Shown: positions 7,351 to 17,157 of the stretch, piece after piece
Numbering within the stretch: position 1 is the first letter of the stretch
Layout: each line of letters begins with the position of its first letter
Assembly (NCBI GenBank): GCA_005879805.1
Contig: VBKL01000043.1
Coordinates: forward strand, 1-50,463
Length of the DNA: 50,463 nt
DNA from: Deltaproteobacteria bacterium
GTDB lineage: Bacteria; Myxococcota; Myxococcia; Myxococcales; 40CM-4-68-19
Direction of reading: 5' to 3'
The notes under the pieces: generated by a model
Told to the model about the DNA's origin: nothing
Databases searched by the model: none
Seen by the model: the letters and a program-made list of their open reading frames with translations, nothing else
Made by a program: the position numbers and the translations under genes

Positions 7351-10163
7351 CTCCGGGCGAGCTTCACTGCTTCTCGGACGGCCTCGACGAACTTTCTGGG
7401 ATCGCCGTCCTCGACGTGCACGCGCAGCGCACGCCGGCCGCGGGCCTGGAGGACTTCCAGATCGCCGCGAGCCTGGGCGGCGAAGAGCGTCGCGAAGCCG
7501 TAAGGCTGGCCGGGAATGGGAAGGTCCTTGCCGCCGTCGCTCGTCGCCTGGAGGAAGACGCCGGTGCTGGGGCCGCCCTTGTGGAGCTGTCCGGTCGAGT
7601 GCAAGAAGCGCGGGCCGAATCCCGACGTGCAAGCGAGCCGGGTGGCGTCGCGAACCAGCCCTTGCAGCTCGTTCAACTGGCGGTGGAGCCCGTCGTCCGG
7701 GGTGAGATAGGCAAGAAGCGCGACGTAGTCGCCCGGCTTTCCCAGCGCCAGATGGGCCCCGATCCACTGCGCCGGCGACCCGCCCGCCTTGCGCAGGATG
7801 TTCGCGTGCTCGGCGCTGCAGAAGAGCGCGAGACCGTTGGCGCGCAGTGCGGGCTCCGCCGGTGGGAGCTTTCCGCCCGCTTGCTGCGCCTGCGAAAGGA
7901 GCGCCTTGGTCTTCTCCTTGCTCTCGGTGACGTTGGGCTCGTCGAAGGGATCGACCTCGATCATGGCGCCCATCACCGCGGTGGCGATCTCCCAGCGGAG
8001 GAACTCGCCGCCGAGCGCATACGGCGAAGGCAGCTCCCAGCGCACGATCGGGTGGCCCGCCTCGGCCAGCGCCTGGACGCGCTTCTCGTGCTCCGGAGCA
8101 TGCTCGCCGGCGAGCCACAGCGCGACGAAGAAGCGATCCTCGCCGTAGGAGGCGGGCTCGGAAACCGGCTCGCCGTCGACCGGAAGAATTCCCTTGCCGC
8201 TCTTGCCCGTGCTCTCGGCGACGAGCTGCTCGATCCATCCGCCGAAAGCAGCGAGCTTCGGGCTGAGGAGCAGCGTCAGCTTGTCGGCTCCTCTGCGCGC
8301 GCAGCCGCCCACGAGCGCGCCCAGCCGGGCGGCGAGGTTCTCTTGGATCGGGACGCGGCCGTCGGATGCGAGCGCGACGGCGTCGGCCTCGTCGAGGAGC
8401 TTTCCCACGTCGAGGCCGAGGAGCGCCGCGGGGACGAGCCCGAAGAAGGAGAGCGCGCTGTAGCGGCCGCCGATGTCCGGCGGATTCGGCCAGACGCGGA
8501 GGAAGCCTTCCTTGCGGGCGAGGTCCTCGAGCGGCGAGCCGGGATCGGTGATGGCGACGAAGTGCGATCCGGCGTCCTTCCCCTTGTCTAGCTCCGCGCG
8601 GAAATGCCGGTAGAACGAGCTGACCTCGGTAGTCGAGCCGCTCTTCGACGAGACGAGGAACAGCGTCTTCTGAAGATCGAACCCCTCTACTGCCTTCCGG
8701 ACCGCATCGGGAGCGGTGGAGTCGAGGACGCGCAGATCGAGCCCGCCCGATTGTTTTCCGAAGACGCGAACGAGGACGTCCGGGCACAAGGAGGACCCGC
8801 CCATGCCGAGCAGCACGCAGTGCTTGAACCGCTGCGCTGCCTCCTTGGCGAAGGAGGTCATGGCAGGAGCCTCCTTGCGCATCTTCCCCATCACGTCGAG
8901 CCACCCGAGCCGGTTCTTCGCCACCTCCTGGTGCTTGGGATCGTCGCCCCACAGCTTCGCGTCCTTCGCCCACAGGCGCTGCGCCATCTTCTTCTGCTCG
9001 GCGAGGCGTACGCCTTCCTGGGCGGCGTCGCGCTTCTTGCCGAGGCGCTCGTCGAGCTTCAGGGTCCGGCGGCTTTTCTGCGCGAGCGCCCGGCCCGAAA
9101 CGGCGCGCAAGAGCTGATCGAGCGCCTTGCTGAAGAGATCGAGTCCTTCGTCGGTGAGCTTCTTGCAAACCTGCTCGATGTCGATGCCGGCCTCGCTGAG
9201 CTTCGCGAGCTGCGCCCGCGCCTCGTCGGCACCCTTGGTGACCGTCTCGGCGAGCTTGCCGTGATCGTTGAAGGCCTTGAGCGTCGCGAGCGGCATGGTG
9301 TTGACGGTGTCCTTGCCGATGAGCGGCTCGACGTAGAGGACGTCGCTGTAGGCGGGGTTCTTGGTGCCGGTCGAAGCCCAGAGCGGTCGCTGCCTCGTGG
9401 CGCCCTTCGCCTCCAGCTTCTTCCACTTGTCCGTCTCCAGGCTGCGGAGGAAGATCTGGTAGGCCTCCTTCGCGTTGGCCACGGCGATCTTGCCCTGCAG
9501 ATCCTTGTTCCCCTTTTGCTCGAGGAGCTTGTCCACGGCCGTGTCCACCCGGCTGACGAAGAAGCTCGCCACGCTGTGGATCTGGGAGATCGGCTGGCCC
9601 TTCTGCACCCGTTCTTCGAGGCCTGCGAAGTAGGCGTCGATGACCTGCTGGTACACCTTGGTCGAGAAGATGAGCGTGATGTTGACGCTGATCCCCGACG
9701 CGGTGGCCTCGCGGATCGCCGGGATGCCTTCCGGATTCGCGGGGATCTTGATGAAGAGATTCGGGCGATCGACGAGCTTCCAGAACCGCTTCGCCTCTTC
9801 CACCGTGGCGCGGGTGTCGCGCGCGATGTAGGGCGACACTTCGAGCGAGACGAAGCCGTCCTTCCCTTGCAGGCGGTCGAAGAGCGGCCGGAAAAGGTCG
9901 CAGCCGGCGCGGACATCGTCCACCGCCACGGCCTCGTAGATGTCGAGCGGCTTTTTCTCTTGCGAGATGAGCTGGCCGAGCTGCTCGTCGTACTCGTCGG
10001 TCTCGACGATCGCCTTTTCGAAAATGGCGGGATTGGCGGTGACGCCGCGGATCCCGTCCTCCTCGACCATCCTCGACAGCTCGCCGGAATGGATGAGCTT
10101 GCGGCCGATGAGGTCGAGCCATGCGCTCTGTCCAAACTCGTTGAGCCTCGCTGCTGGCTTCAT
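7347..10163 (-). CDS. tal-pgi: Bifunctional transaldolase / glucose-6-phosphate isomerase
   Basis: 938 residues, a fusion. The first ~370 residues are a transaldolase: IRGVTANPAIFEKAI, then NLFIKIPANPEGIPAI with the Schiff-base lysine, then SVNITLIFS. The remaining ~560 residues are a phosphoglucose isomerase: SSKSGSTTEVSSFYRHF for phosphate binding, then DIGGRYSALSFFGLVPAALLG, ALEVDPFDEPNV-type segment (IEVDPFDEPNV) and a C-terminal LHSTGQLHKGG. It exchanges C3 units between sugar phosphates and returns fructose-6-phosphate to glucose-6-phosphate, joining the non-oxidative branch to the Zwf substrate. Such fusions are known in scattered bacteria. The gene lies 4 bases after tkt. Confidence 0.95.
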   Translation of the reverse strand: MKPAARLNEFGQSAWLDLIGRKLIHSGELSRMVEEDGIRGVTANPAIFEKAIVETDEYDEQLGQLISQEKKPLDIYEAVAVDDVRAGCDLFRPLFDRLQGKDGFVSLEVSPYIARDTRATVEEAKRFWKLVDRPNLFIKIPANPEGIPAIREATASGISVNITLIFSTKVYQQVIDAYFAGLEERVQKGQPISQIHSVASFFVSRVDTAVDKLLEQKGNKDLQGKIAVANAKEAYQIFLRSLETDKWKKLEAKGATRQRPLWASTGTKNPAYSDVLYVEPLIGKDTVNTMPLATLKAFNDHGKLAETVTKGADEARAQLAKLSEAGIDIEQVCKKLTDEGLDLFSKALDQLLRAVSGRALAQKSRRTLKLDERLGKKRDAAQEGVRLAEQKKMAQRLWAKDAKLWGDDPKHQEVAKNRLGWLDVMGKMRKEAPAMTSFAKEAAQRFKHCVLLGMGGSSLCPDVLVRVFGKQSGGLDLRVLDSTAPDAVRKAVEGFDLQKTLFLVSSKSGSTTEVSSFYRHFRAELDKGKDAGSHFVAITDPGSPLEDLARKEGFLRVWPNPPDIGGRYSALSFFGLVPAALLGLDVGKLLDEADAVALASDGRVPIQENLAARLGALVGGCARRGADKLTLLLSPKLAAFGGWIEQLVAESTGKSGKGILPVDGEPVSEPASYGEDRFFVALWLAGEHAPEHEKRVQALAEAGHPIVRWELPSPYALGGEFLRWEIATAVMGAMIEVDPFDEPNVTESKEKTKALLSQAQQAGGKLPPAEPALRANGLALFCSAEHANILRKAGGSPAQWIGAHLALGKPGDYVALLAYLTPDDGLHRQLNELQGLVRDATRLACTSGFGPRFLHSTGQLHKGGPSTGVFLQATSDGGKDLPIPGQPYGFATLFAAQARGDLEVLQARGRRALRVHVEDGDPRKFVEAVREAVKLARR

Positions 10164-10167
10164 CGCT

Positions 10168-12213
10168 CTACCTCTTGGTGTTGGTCCTGGCGCCTTCTTG
10201 CAGCCATTTCTGGATCCGTCCCGCGACCTTCTGCGGAGTGAGCCCGAAAGCGTCGGCGATGGCCTTCTCCGGCGCGCTCGCGCCGAAGCGATCGATCCCG
10301 ACCATCAGGCCGTCGCCGATGATCCGGTACCAGTCGAGCCCGCCCGCGGCCTCGACGGCTACCAGTTTCGTCTTGGTATCGTGGGGAATCAGCTTGCGCT
10401 GGGCGTCGCCGTTCCAGGAGAGGAACCGCTCGACGCAAGGCATGGAAACGAGTCGGGTCTTCGCCGCCAGCCTGGAATCGAGGAGTCCGAGCGCCGACTG
10501 CGCGACGGGAAGCTCGGAGCCCGTCGCGACGATGCACAGCTCCGGATCCTCGCCCGCCTCGAGCTGCGGTTCCACGAGCGCGTAGGCACCTCGCAGGACC
10601 TTCTGGATGTCTCCTGGCGTCGCCCGCTGCAAAGGCGGAAGCTTCTGGCGGGTGAAGACGAGTACGGTCGGCCCGTCGTCCCGCTCGAGGGCGGCCGCCC
10701 AGCTCGCCGCGACCTCCAGCGGATCGCCAGGACGCCAGAGCTGGATGTTGGGGATCGCCCGCAACGCCGCGAGATGCTCGATCGGCTGGTGGGTCGGGCC
10801 GTCCTCGCCGAGCAGCACCGAGTCGTGGGTGAAGACGAAGATGCTGCGCAGCTTGGAGAGCGCCGAGATGCGGATGGGCGGCCGCATGTAATCGCTGAAG
10901 ACGAGGAAGGTGCCGCTGTAGGGCAAGAAGAAGCCGTCGTAGGCGAAGCCGTTGACGATGGATCCCATGCCGTGCTCGCGCACGCCGAAATGGATGTTGC
11001 GGCCGCCGTACTGGCCCCGGCCGACGTCGCCCTTGTCCTTCAGGTAGGTCAGCGTCGACGGATCGAGGTCCGCCGATCCGCCGACGAGCGCCGGAACCAA
11101 CTCGGCGGCCTTCTGCAAGACCGAAGAAGCGACCTTGCGCGTCGAGTCCGCCTCCTTGACGGCCGCCACTACCTTGACGAGCTCGTCGGCGAGGTTGCCG
11201 GGGACGGCGCGGCTCGCGAGCTGGTCGAAGACGCGCGCCTTGTCGGCATTGCTCGACCGCCACTGCGCGAATCGCTTCTGCCAGGCCTCGTAATCCTTCT
11301 TCAGCTCCTCGACGCGGCCAGCCCAGAAGGCGCGGACGTCGTCGGGCACGAGGAAGGTCGGCTCGAGCGGCCAGCCCAGGTTCTCCTTCGTGCGCCGGAC
11401 CTCGTCCTTCCCGAGCGGCGAGCCGTGGGCCTCGTGGGTATTCGCCTTGGTGGGCGCGCCATATCCGAGCACGGTGCGCACCGAGATGATGCTCGGCCTG
11501 TCCTTCACCGCCCGGGCGGTGGCGATGGCGCGATCGATGGCTTCGACGTCGTTGCCGTCCTCGACGCGCAGGGTGTGCCAGCCATAGGCGGCGTAGCGCC
11601 CGAGCCGATCCTCGGTGAAGGTGATCTCGGTGTGGCCGGCGAGCGAAACGTGGTTGTCGTCATACAGAAGGATGAGGTTGCCGAGGCCGAGATGGCCGGC
11701 GAGCGAGGAGGCTTCGCTGGCGACGCCCTCCATCAGATCGCCGTCCGAGCAGATGGAGTAGACGGTCGTGTCGAGGGCGCCCTCACCGAGCCGTGCGGCG
11801 AGCATCTTCTGCGAGAGCGCGAAGCCGACGGCGTTGGCGACGCCTTGTCCCAGAGGGCCGGTGGTCGCCTCGACGCCGTCGGTGTCGCCGAACTCCGGGT
11901 GGCCCGGCGTATTGGAATGGAGTTGCCGGAACCGCTTGAGGTCGTCGATCGAGACCTTGAACCCGGCGAGATGCAAGAGCGCATACAGCAGCATCGAGCC
12001 GTGGCCCGCGGAGAGGATGAAGCGATCGCGCCCCGCCCAGCGGGGATCGTTGGGGTTGAAGCGGAGGTGCCGGGTCCAGAGCACGAACGCCATCGGCGCC
12101 GCGCCCATGGGAAGACCGGGATGGCCGCTGTTCGCGTTCTCGACCGCGTCGACCGCGAGGAAGCGGATGGTATCGATGCACTTGCGCTGGAGCTCGGGTG
12201 TGAGGGTCGGCAT
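10168..12213 (-). CDS. tkt: Transketolase
   Basis: 681 residues, full length. It transfers two-carbon units between ketose and aldose phosphates using thiamine diphosphate. Seen are [24 protein letters not shown] at the N-terminus, [17 protein letters not shown], the ThDP-binding GDGDL-type motif as [23 protein letters not shown] (residues ~160-180), and in the pyrimidine domain [13 protein letters not shown] and [24 protein letters not shown] final domain with [16 protein letters not shown] follows. The frame is open further upstream, but ATG 12213 begins at the conserved [19 protein letters not shown] segment and lies 8 bases after the glk stop. Confidence 0.96.
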   Translation of the reverse strand: MPTLTPELQRKCIDTIRFLAVDAVENANSGHPGLPMGAAPMAFVLWTRHLRFNPNDPRWAGRDRFILSAGHGSMLLYALLHLAGFKVSIDDLKRFRQLHSNTPGHPEFGDTDGVEATTGPLGQGVANAVGFALSQKMLAARLGEGALDTTVYSICSDGDLMEGVASEASSLAGHLGLGNLILLYDDNHVSLAGHTEITFTEDRLGRYAAYGWHTLRVEDGNDVEAIDRAIATARAVKDRPSIISVRTVLGYGAPTKANTHEAHGSPLGKDEVRRTKENLGWPLEPTFLVPDDVRAFWAGRVEELKKDYEAWQKRFAQWRSSNADKARVFDQLASRAVPGNLADELVKVVAAVKEADSTRKVASSVLQKAAELVPALVGGSADLDPSTLTYLKDKGDVGRGQYGGRNIHFGVREHGMGSIVNGFAYDGFFLPYSGTFLVFSDYMRPPIRISALSKLRSIFVFTHDSVLLGEDGPTHQPIEHLAALRAIPNIQLWRPGDPLEVAASWAAALERDDGPTVLVFTRQKLPPLQRATPGDIQKVLRGAYALVEPQLEAGEDPELCIVATGSELPVAQSALGLLDSRLAAKTRLVSMPCVERFLSWNGDAQRKLIPHDTKTKLVAVEAAGGLDWYRIIGDGLMVGIDRFGASAPEKAIADAFGLTPQKVAGRIQKWLQEGARTNTKR

Positions 12214-12221
12214 GGGTCCCG

Positions 12222-13268
12222 TCAGGACGTCCTTTCCATAGGACGCGCTTGCGCCGTCTCGGTTGCTGCGTTCGCCGCGAGCAGGGCGGCGCCGAAGACG
12301 GCCGTGTTCGGTTGCAGGACGACGGCTACGGGCATCGCCTCGAGGAGGTGCCGCATGCGGCCTTTCCCGAGGAACCCGTCGCGGAAGGTGCCGTCCGACA
12401 AGAATGGCAGGATCTTGGGGGCGATTCCCCCCGCCACGTAGACGCCCCCGGTGGCGAGCGACTTCAACGCCAGGTTCCCCGTCTCCGCGCCATAGATCGA
12501 GGCGAAGGTCTGCATCACGCGGCGGCAGAGCGGATCCGTTTCCGCGGCGGAAGTGATGACTGCCGGAGCGCTGGCGCGGTCGGCATGGATCGCGTGCACC
12601 ACGGGGTCGGGGAGCGGCAGCCCGGTGAGATGCGCGAGCGCTTCGGCGAGGTTGACGATTCCGTCGCCGGAAAGCACCCGCTCCCAGGAGACGTGCTGGT
12701 AGCGCTGCAGCAGGAAGCGGAGGATCCCGATCTCGAGCTCGTCGCGCGGCGCAAAATCGGCATGACCGCCTTCCGATGCGATCACCATGTAGCGGCCGGC
12801 CGCCCCAGGAACGAGCACCGCTTCCCCGAGACCCGTGCCGGCACCGATGAGCGCGCACGGACCGGACGCGTCGCGCGCTCCCTCGTTGAGCATGACGAGG
12901 TCCGCCTGCCCGACCGCCAGGATCCCGAGCGCCAACGCGTGGAAGTCATTCGCCAGGCGGACCGTGGCGAGGCCGAGCGTCCGCGCGAGGTCCCGCTCGT
13001 CGAGGATCCAGGGAAGGTTGGTCGTCTGCGAGCGCCCGTTCTTCACGGGACCAGCGACGCCGAAACCAGCGTGGGGAGGAAGGCGCCGGCCCTCGTCGCG
13101 CTCGTACTGCTGGCAGATCGCCGCGAGGCCCGGATACTGCCGGCTGTCGTAGCGGCGTGCGCCCGCGAGATCGATACGCAGCGAAGAGTCGGATTGGCTG
13201 GCCGGTACCACCTCGGCTACGGCAAGCAACGTTTTCGTGCCCCCGATGTCCCCCGCGAGCACCTGCAT
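12222..13268 (-). CDS. glk: Glucokinase (bacterial Glk family)
   Basis: 348 residues. It phosphorylates glucose to glucose-6-phosphate with ATP. The phosphate-binding motif [14 protein letters not shown] begins at residue 4. Then come [24 protein letters not shown] with the catalytic-region aspartate, [37 protein letters not shown] and [17 protein letters not shown]. It is the first gene of the seven-gene pentose phosphate operon. The open frame extends upstream, but ATG 13268 precedes the conserved motif closely. The 148-base divergent gap to the barrel-protein gene at 13417 should hold the operon promoter; no convincing -35/-10 pair is seen. Confidence 0.94.
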   Translation of the reverse strand: MQVLAGDIGGTKTLLAVAEVVPASQSDSSLRIDLAGARRYDSRQYPGLAAICQQYERDEGRRLPPHAGFGVAGPVKNGRSQTTNLPWILDERDLARTLGLATVRLANDFHALALGILAVGQADLVMLNEGARDASGPCALIGAGTGLGEAVLVPGAAGRYMVIASEGGHADFAPRDELEIGILRFLLQRYQHVSWERVLSGDGIVNLAEALAHLTGLPLPDPVVHAIHADRASAPAVITSAAETDPLCRRVMQTFASIYGAETGNLALKSLATGGVYVAGGIAPKILPFLSDGTFRDGFLGKGRMRHLLEAMPVAVVLQPNTAVFGAALLAANAATETAQARPMERTS

Positions 13269-13416
13269 GATGCGGCGCACCCAAACAGATGCGACTTCGA
13301 AGATCAAGCGACCTCTGCCAGTGGCGCAACGCCCTTGCGAACGTTGCACGCTGCTCCCACGTTCGTCGTCGGAACCGCGCGGGTAGCCTCTGCCCGGCGG
13401 CACGAATGGAGGCGAC

Positions 13417-14091
13417 ATGCGGGGTATCGTTTTTGGAGTGGCCGGCGCGTTGCTCTTCGCCGCACCGATGGCCGGGGCGCAGGTCTCGCGTGGGTTCCCG
13501 GCAGGACCCGCCGACCGCGACAACTGGTCGGCGACCCAGGGCCGTACCGTGGGCGCCGATCGCAACGTCGTCACCGGCGAAGCGGGATGGCCCGGCCTCG
13601 CGGTGCAATGGCTGCACGGACTCGATCCGGTCACCGACGTCGGTTTGCGATTCGGGTTCAATTACGGATTCGAGAACACCACATCGAGCCTCGTGGGCGT
13701 CGATCTCCAGGTACCGGTCCGCCGCTACCTCATGAAGTCGGGCCAGTTCGACATCGAAGGCCACGTGTTGCCAGGCATCACCTTCTACGGGAACCACGGA
13801 GACATGCTCTTCGGTGTCGAAGCACCGGTGGGCCTGGTCGCGGCGTATCAGGTCGATCCGAGGTTCACCGTGAGTGTCGGCGGCGACGTGCCCCTCTTGC
13901 TCTCCGTCACCAACCCCTTCGGATTCCTCTTCGGACCGCTCGTGGGAGCCGGCGCGGAGTACAGGATCGACAAGGATCTCGCCGTGACGGGGAAGCTGCG
14001 TTTCGGTCCGGAATTCGCCTTCGATCACAACGGCGGCAGCAGCGAGTTCGCCTTCCAGACGCTGGTCGGCGTCGCGTACGCGCTGCGCTAG
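13417..14091 (+). CDS. Predicted outer membrane beta-barrel protein, function unknown
   Basis: 224 residues. A signal peptide is clear: a short basic start, a hydrophobic run to about residue 20 and likely cleavage after MAGA-Q. The rest is alternating, with aromatic-flanked strands such as VGLRFGFNYGF, FDIEGHVLPGITFYG, LLFGPLVGAGAEYR and a last strand FAFQTLVGVAYALR. Ending on a strand with aromatic residues and without a periplasmic domain is typical of small barrels. GGAGG lies 6 bases before the ATG. It is divergent from glk, and its TAG stop shares the palindrome CTAG with the stop of the convergent helicase gene. No specific family is recognised. Confidence 0.65.
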   Translation: MRGIVFGVAGALLFAAPMAGAQVSRGFPAGPADRDNWSATQGRTVGADRNVVTGEAGWPGLAVQWLHGLDPVTDVGLRFGFNYGFENTTSSLVGVDLQVPVRRYLMKSGQFDIEGHVLPGITFYGNHGDMLFGVEAPVGLVAAYQVDPRFTVSVGGDVPLLLSVTNPFGFLFGPLVGAGAEYRIDKDLAVTGKLRFGPEFAFDHNGGSSEFAFQTLVGVAYALR

Positions 14092-17000
14092 ACGAGCTGC
14101 GCGACCGCCGCCTGATCCAGCTCGAGCCGCGCTCCGTCGAGCGCGGATCTGGCGGCGTCGTGGAGCGCCGCCTCCTCGCTGAGGATCCGATCCCGCTCCT
14201 TCGCCTTTACGCCGCTCTGCGCTAGCCAGCGGGCAAGGCGCTTGCGGGAGGCGTCCTTCTCGCGCTCGAGGCGCTCCTTGGCGTCGGCGACGAGGCGCCC
14301 GAGCCGCCTTTGCGCCTCCGCTTCCGCCCGGCCGAGGCCCCGCTCGATGGCGGCGACGAAGGCGGCCGGCGGCCCTCCTTCGGGAGCCGGAACTCCCTCC
14401 GAGCGGCCCGGATCGACCACCGCGGCGAGCTCTTCGTCGACGGAGATCTCGCCGCGGGCGTCGATACGGACCACGACGCGCACCAGCGCATCCTCGAGAT
14501 GGCGTGCCGCGCGGCGCGAAGGGACGCGAGCGCCCTGCGCGAGATCGGCGGGCTCGGGCAAGACCACGAGGTAGCGCGCGTCGATGGCGACTCCGCGCTT
14601 GCCGTGGGCCGCGGTCCGCACCACCGTCGTCCGCCCCAGCTCGCCGTCGCGCACGAAGCCGAAGAGCGCCTCCACCAGAGCGTGGCCGGTGGCGAAGGAA
14701 TCGTGCTCCTCGTGGGCCACCGCCACGGATCTGCGAAACGAACCCCGCACCGTCCGATCCCGCGAGAGATCGAATCCCGCGAGCGCGTCGATCTTCAGCT
14801 CCGGACCGACGTGGAACGCCACCTCACCGGGCAGGACGTCGACCTCCACGTCCGGGACGATCCCTACTTTTCGCGCCGCCTCGATGGTGACGTTCTCCAG
14901 GCGGCGCTCGAGGTGCTCGGCGACCGCTCCCAGGGTCGCCCCCGCATCCGCGCCCGGCCGGACACCGAGCCTGTGCGCGCCGCGATCGGCGAGCGCTCCC
15001 ACCTCGGCGAGATCGCAGCTGCGTCGATCGAGCAAGGGATCGTGGCCGCGAGAGACTTCCGCGCGCGCGGCGGCGACGCGCTCGGCGATCTCGGCCAGCT
15101 TCCGATCCCACATCTCGTCGTCGTCCGCGGCGCGGGACCCGAGCGCGGTCAGCTCCGTTTCGACCCGCTCGAGCATGGTGTCGAGGCCGCCGACCGGCTC
15201 GCGGAAGACGCCCACCGCGGCATCGAGCAGATCGAGGACGCGGGCAGCGAGCGATCCTTCCGGACGGAAGGCGTAGATGCGGACCTCGCGCGCCTGCCCG
15301 ATGCGATCGATGCGGCCGATGCGCTGCTCGATCGCGGAGGGGCTCCAGGCGAGATCGTAGTTCACCAGCACGTTGCAATGCTGGAAGTTGCGCCCTTCGC
15401 CGCCCAGCTCGGTGGAGAGCAGGACGCGCGGGCCGTCCGGGTCGCGGAAGCGCGCCACGAGCTTGTCGCGATCGGCGGGCGACAGATCGCCCAGGTAGGC
15501 GAGGGCCTCGATTCCGGGTTTGCGACCCTCCGTCCGCGCAAGCTGAGTACGGAGGTATTCGATGGTCTCACGCGCCTCGGCGAAGACGAGAATTTTTTGA
15601 CCGGCGAGCGGACCCTCGAGGAGCTCGCGAAACGCGCGCAGCTTGGAATCGGCTTCGGGCGGAATGGCCGCGGCGCGCTTCGCCAGCGCGGAGAGGGCAC
15701 GATCCTGCGACGCTTGCAGGCCGGCCGCGAGCGCCGGAGGCGAGCTGCCGAGCCTGCGCAGGAGCGAGGCGAGCACCGCGCCGGAGAGGCCGGAAGCGGC
15801 GGCGGCGGCACGGACCTCGCGCTCGAGCTCGCGCTCGCGGGCATCGGGCGAGACCTCTACCTTGGTCAGGACGCGCGGCGTGAATCCGCCCACCACCGCG
15901 CGGCGATTGCGCAGAAGGCGCGAGGAGAGGCCGTAGCTGTCCGCGAGATGGGCGAGAAGGTCGTCGCCCGAAAGCCGGGAAAGCTCCTGGTCCTCGGGAA
16001 AGAGCCGCGCGATGCGCTTTGCCGCGGCCGCATCGCCCAGGAGCAGCGCACGCACTTCCGCGGCGAGATCTCCTTGCCGCGCGAGTCTCGCCCGGAGCTC
16101 TTCTTCGGTGGCCGCGGGCGCCGGATCCACCAGGCGCAACAGCGCATGGTACTCGCCGGGATCGAGCTGCAGCGGCGTCGCCGTCAGGAGCAACAGGCCC
16201 CAGGTGCTCGCCGCCAGCGACTGCGCCACCTCGTACGCGCGGGGCCCGCGCAGATGGTGGGCCTCGTCGATGATGACGAGATCCCAGCCCACCTCGGCAG
16301 CCTCGCGGGCCTCGTCCTTCGCCCGGGAGAGCCATTCGAGCGAGGTGACGACCAGCGCGTGCTGGCCCCACACCGAAGGTGACTCCTCCGCTTCCGACTT
16401 GCGGGCCTCGGCGGCGCGCTCGGGGTCCATCAGCGTGAAGAGGAGGTTGAACTTGTGGAAGAGCTCCGCGAGCCACTGCACGGTGAGGTGCGAGGGCGCG
16501 ACGACGAGGGTGCGCTTGACGAGCCCCGCGTGGAGCAGCGCCGAGAGGACGAGGCCCGCCTCGATCGTCTTGCCGAGGCCGACCTCGTCGGCGAGCACGA
16601 AGCGGGGCTGGGGCGCCGAGAGCACGTGGTGCGCGACCGAGACCTGGTGCGGCTTCACGTAGACGCGGCTGGCGAAGAGCGCTCCCAGGGCGTCGGCGCG
16701 GCGCTCGAGATCGAGCCGGACGGTTTCCGCTCGGAGCGCGAAGTCCTCCGGACTTCCCCACCTGCCGCCGGCGAGCTGCTCGATGGGACCTGCGCGAGGC
16801 GCGGCCGCGCGCAGATCCGCTTCGCTACGGATGGAGGGCTTCTTGCCCGGCGCCTCGACCGTGTAGCGCTGCAGCTCGCTCTGGTGCCCCGAGAGAGGGC
16901 GTAGGATCCGGACCTGCGTGCCGTCGGCCAGCAGCGCAGTCGATTCCGCGCTGAAGCGGAAGCGGACGAGCGCCGCGTCGCGCGAGGAAACGATCACGTG

Positions 17001-17129
17001 GCCGCCCGGCCGTCCGGGGAACTCCACGGCCAACCGGGGAGGATCCTCGGAGACGGCGATGACGTGACCGACGCCCCATCCGGGTTGCGCCCGGTGGACG
17101 ACCTTCATGCCCTTCTCGATGCGCGCCAT
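14088..17129 (-). CDS. RapA/HepA-like SNF2-family ATPase-helicase
   Basis: About 1013 residues. An N-terminal region with GMKVVHRAQPGWGVGHVIAV looks like a small beta-barrel. The SNF2 core follows: Walker A LADEVGLGKTIEAGL, LVVAPSHLTVQWLAEL, Walker B LVIIDEAHHLRG, motif III LLLTATPLQLDPGEYHALL, then the second RecA domain with KILVFAEARETIEYL, VLLSTELGGEGRNFQHC and motif VI IEQRIGRIDRIGQ. RapA releases RNA polymerase after transcription; members here may instead act in other nucleic-acid remodelling. The long C-terminal part has coiled-coil-like charged stretches. The open frame extends to 17426, but ATG 17129 starts the conserved part and is 28 bases from the divergent chromate transporter gene. 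Confidence 0.82.
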   Translation of the reverse strand: MARIEKGMKVVHRAQPGWGVGHVIAVSEDPPRLAVEFPGRPGGHVIVSSRDAALVRFRFSAESTALLADGTQVRILRPLSGHQSELQRYTVEAPGKKPSIRSEADLRAAAPRAGPIEQLAGGRWGSPEDFALRAETVRLDLERRADALGALFASRVYVKPHQVSVAHHVLSAPQPRFVLADEVGLGKTIEAGLVLSALLHAGLVKRTLVVAPSHLTVQWLAELFHKFNLLFTLMDPERAAEARKSEAEESPSVWGQHALVVTSLEWLSRAKDEAREAAEVGWDLVIIDEAHHLRGPRAYEVAQSLAASTWGLLLLTATPLQLDPGEYHALLRLVDPAPAATEEELRARLARQGDLAAEVRALLLGDAAAAKRIARLFPEDQELSRLSGDDLLAHLADSYGLSSRLLRNRRAVVGGFTPRVLTKVEVSPDARERELEREVRAAAAASGLSGAVLASLLRRLGSSPPALAAGLQASQDRALSALAKRAAAIPPEADSKLRAFRELLEGPLAGQKILVFAEARETIEYLRTQLARTEGRKPGIEALAYLGDLSPADRDKLVARFRDPDGPRVLLSTELGGEGRNFQHCNVLVNYDLAWSPSAIEQRIGRIDRIGQAREVRIYAFRPEGSLAARVLDLLDAAVGVFREPVGGLDTMLERVETELTALGSRAADDDEMWDRKLAEIAERVAAARAEVSRGHDPLLDRRSCDLAEVGALADRGAHRLGVRPGADAGATLGAVAEHLERRLENVTIEAARKVGIVPDVEVDVLPGEVAFHVGPELKIDALAGFDLSRDRTVRGSFRRSVAVAHEEHDSFATGHALVEALFGFVRDGELGRTTVVRTAAHGKRGVAIDARYLVVLPEPADLAQGARVPSRRAARHLEDALVRVVVRIDARGEISVDEELAAVVDPGRSEGVPAPEGGPPAAFVAAIERGLGRAEAEAQRRLGRLVADAKERLEREKDASRKRLARWLAQSGVKAKERDRILSEEAALHDAARSALDGARLELDQAAVAQLV

Positions 17130-17157
17130 TGGGCGGCCTCTTCTATACTGGCGTGCG

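Noticed and set aside
7416..8591. Long open frame antisense to tal-pgi
   Set aside because: It mirrors the coding strand of a well-supported gene, shows no domain and has no ribosome-binding site.
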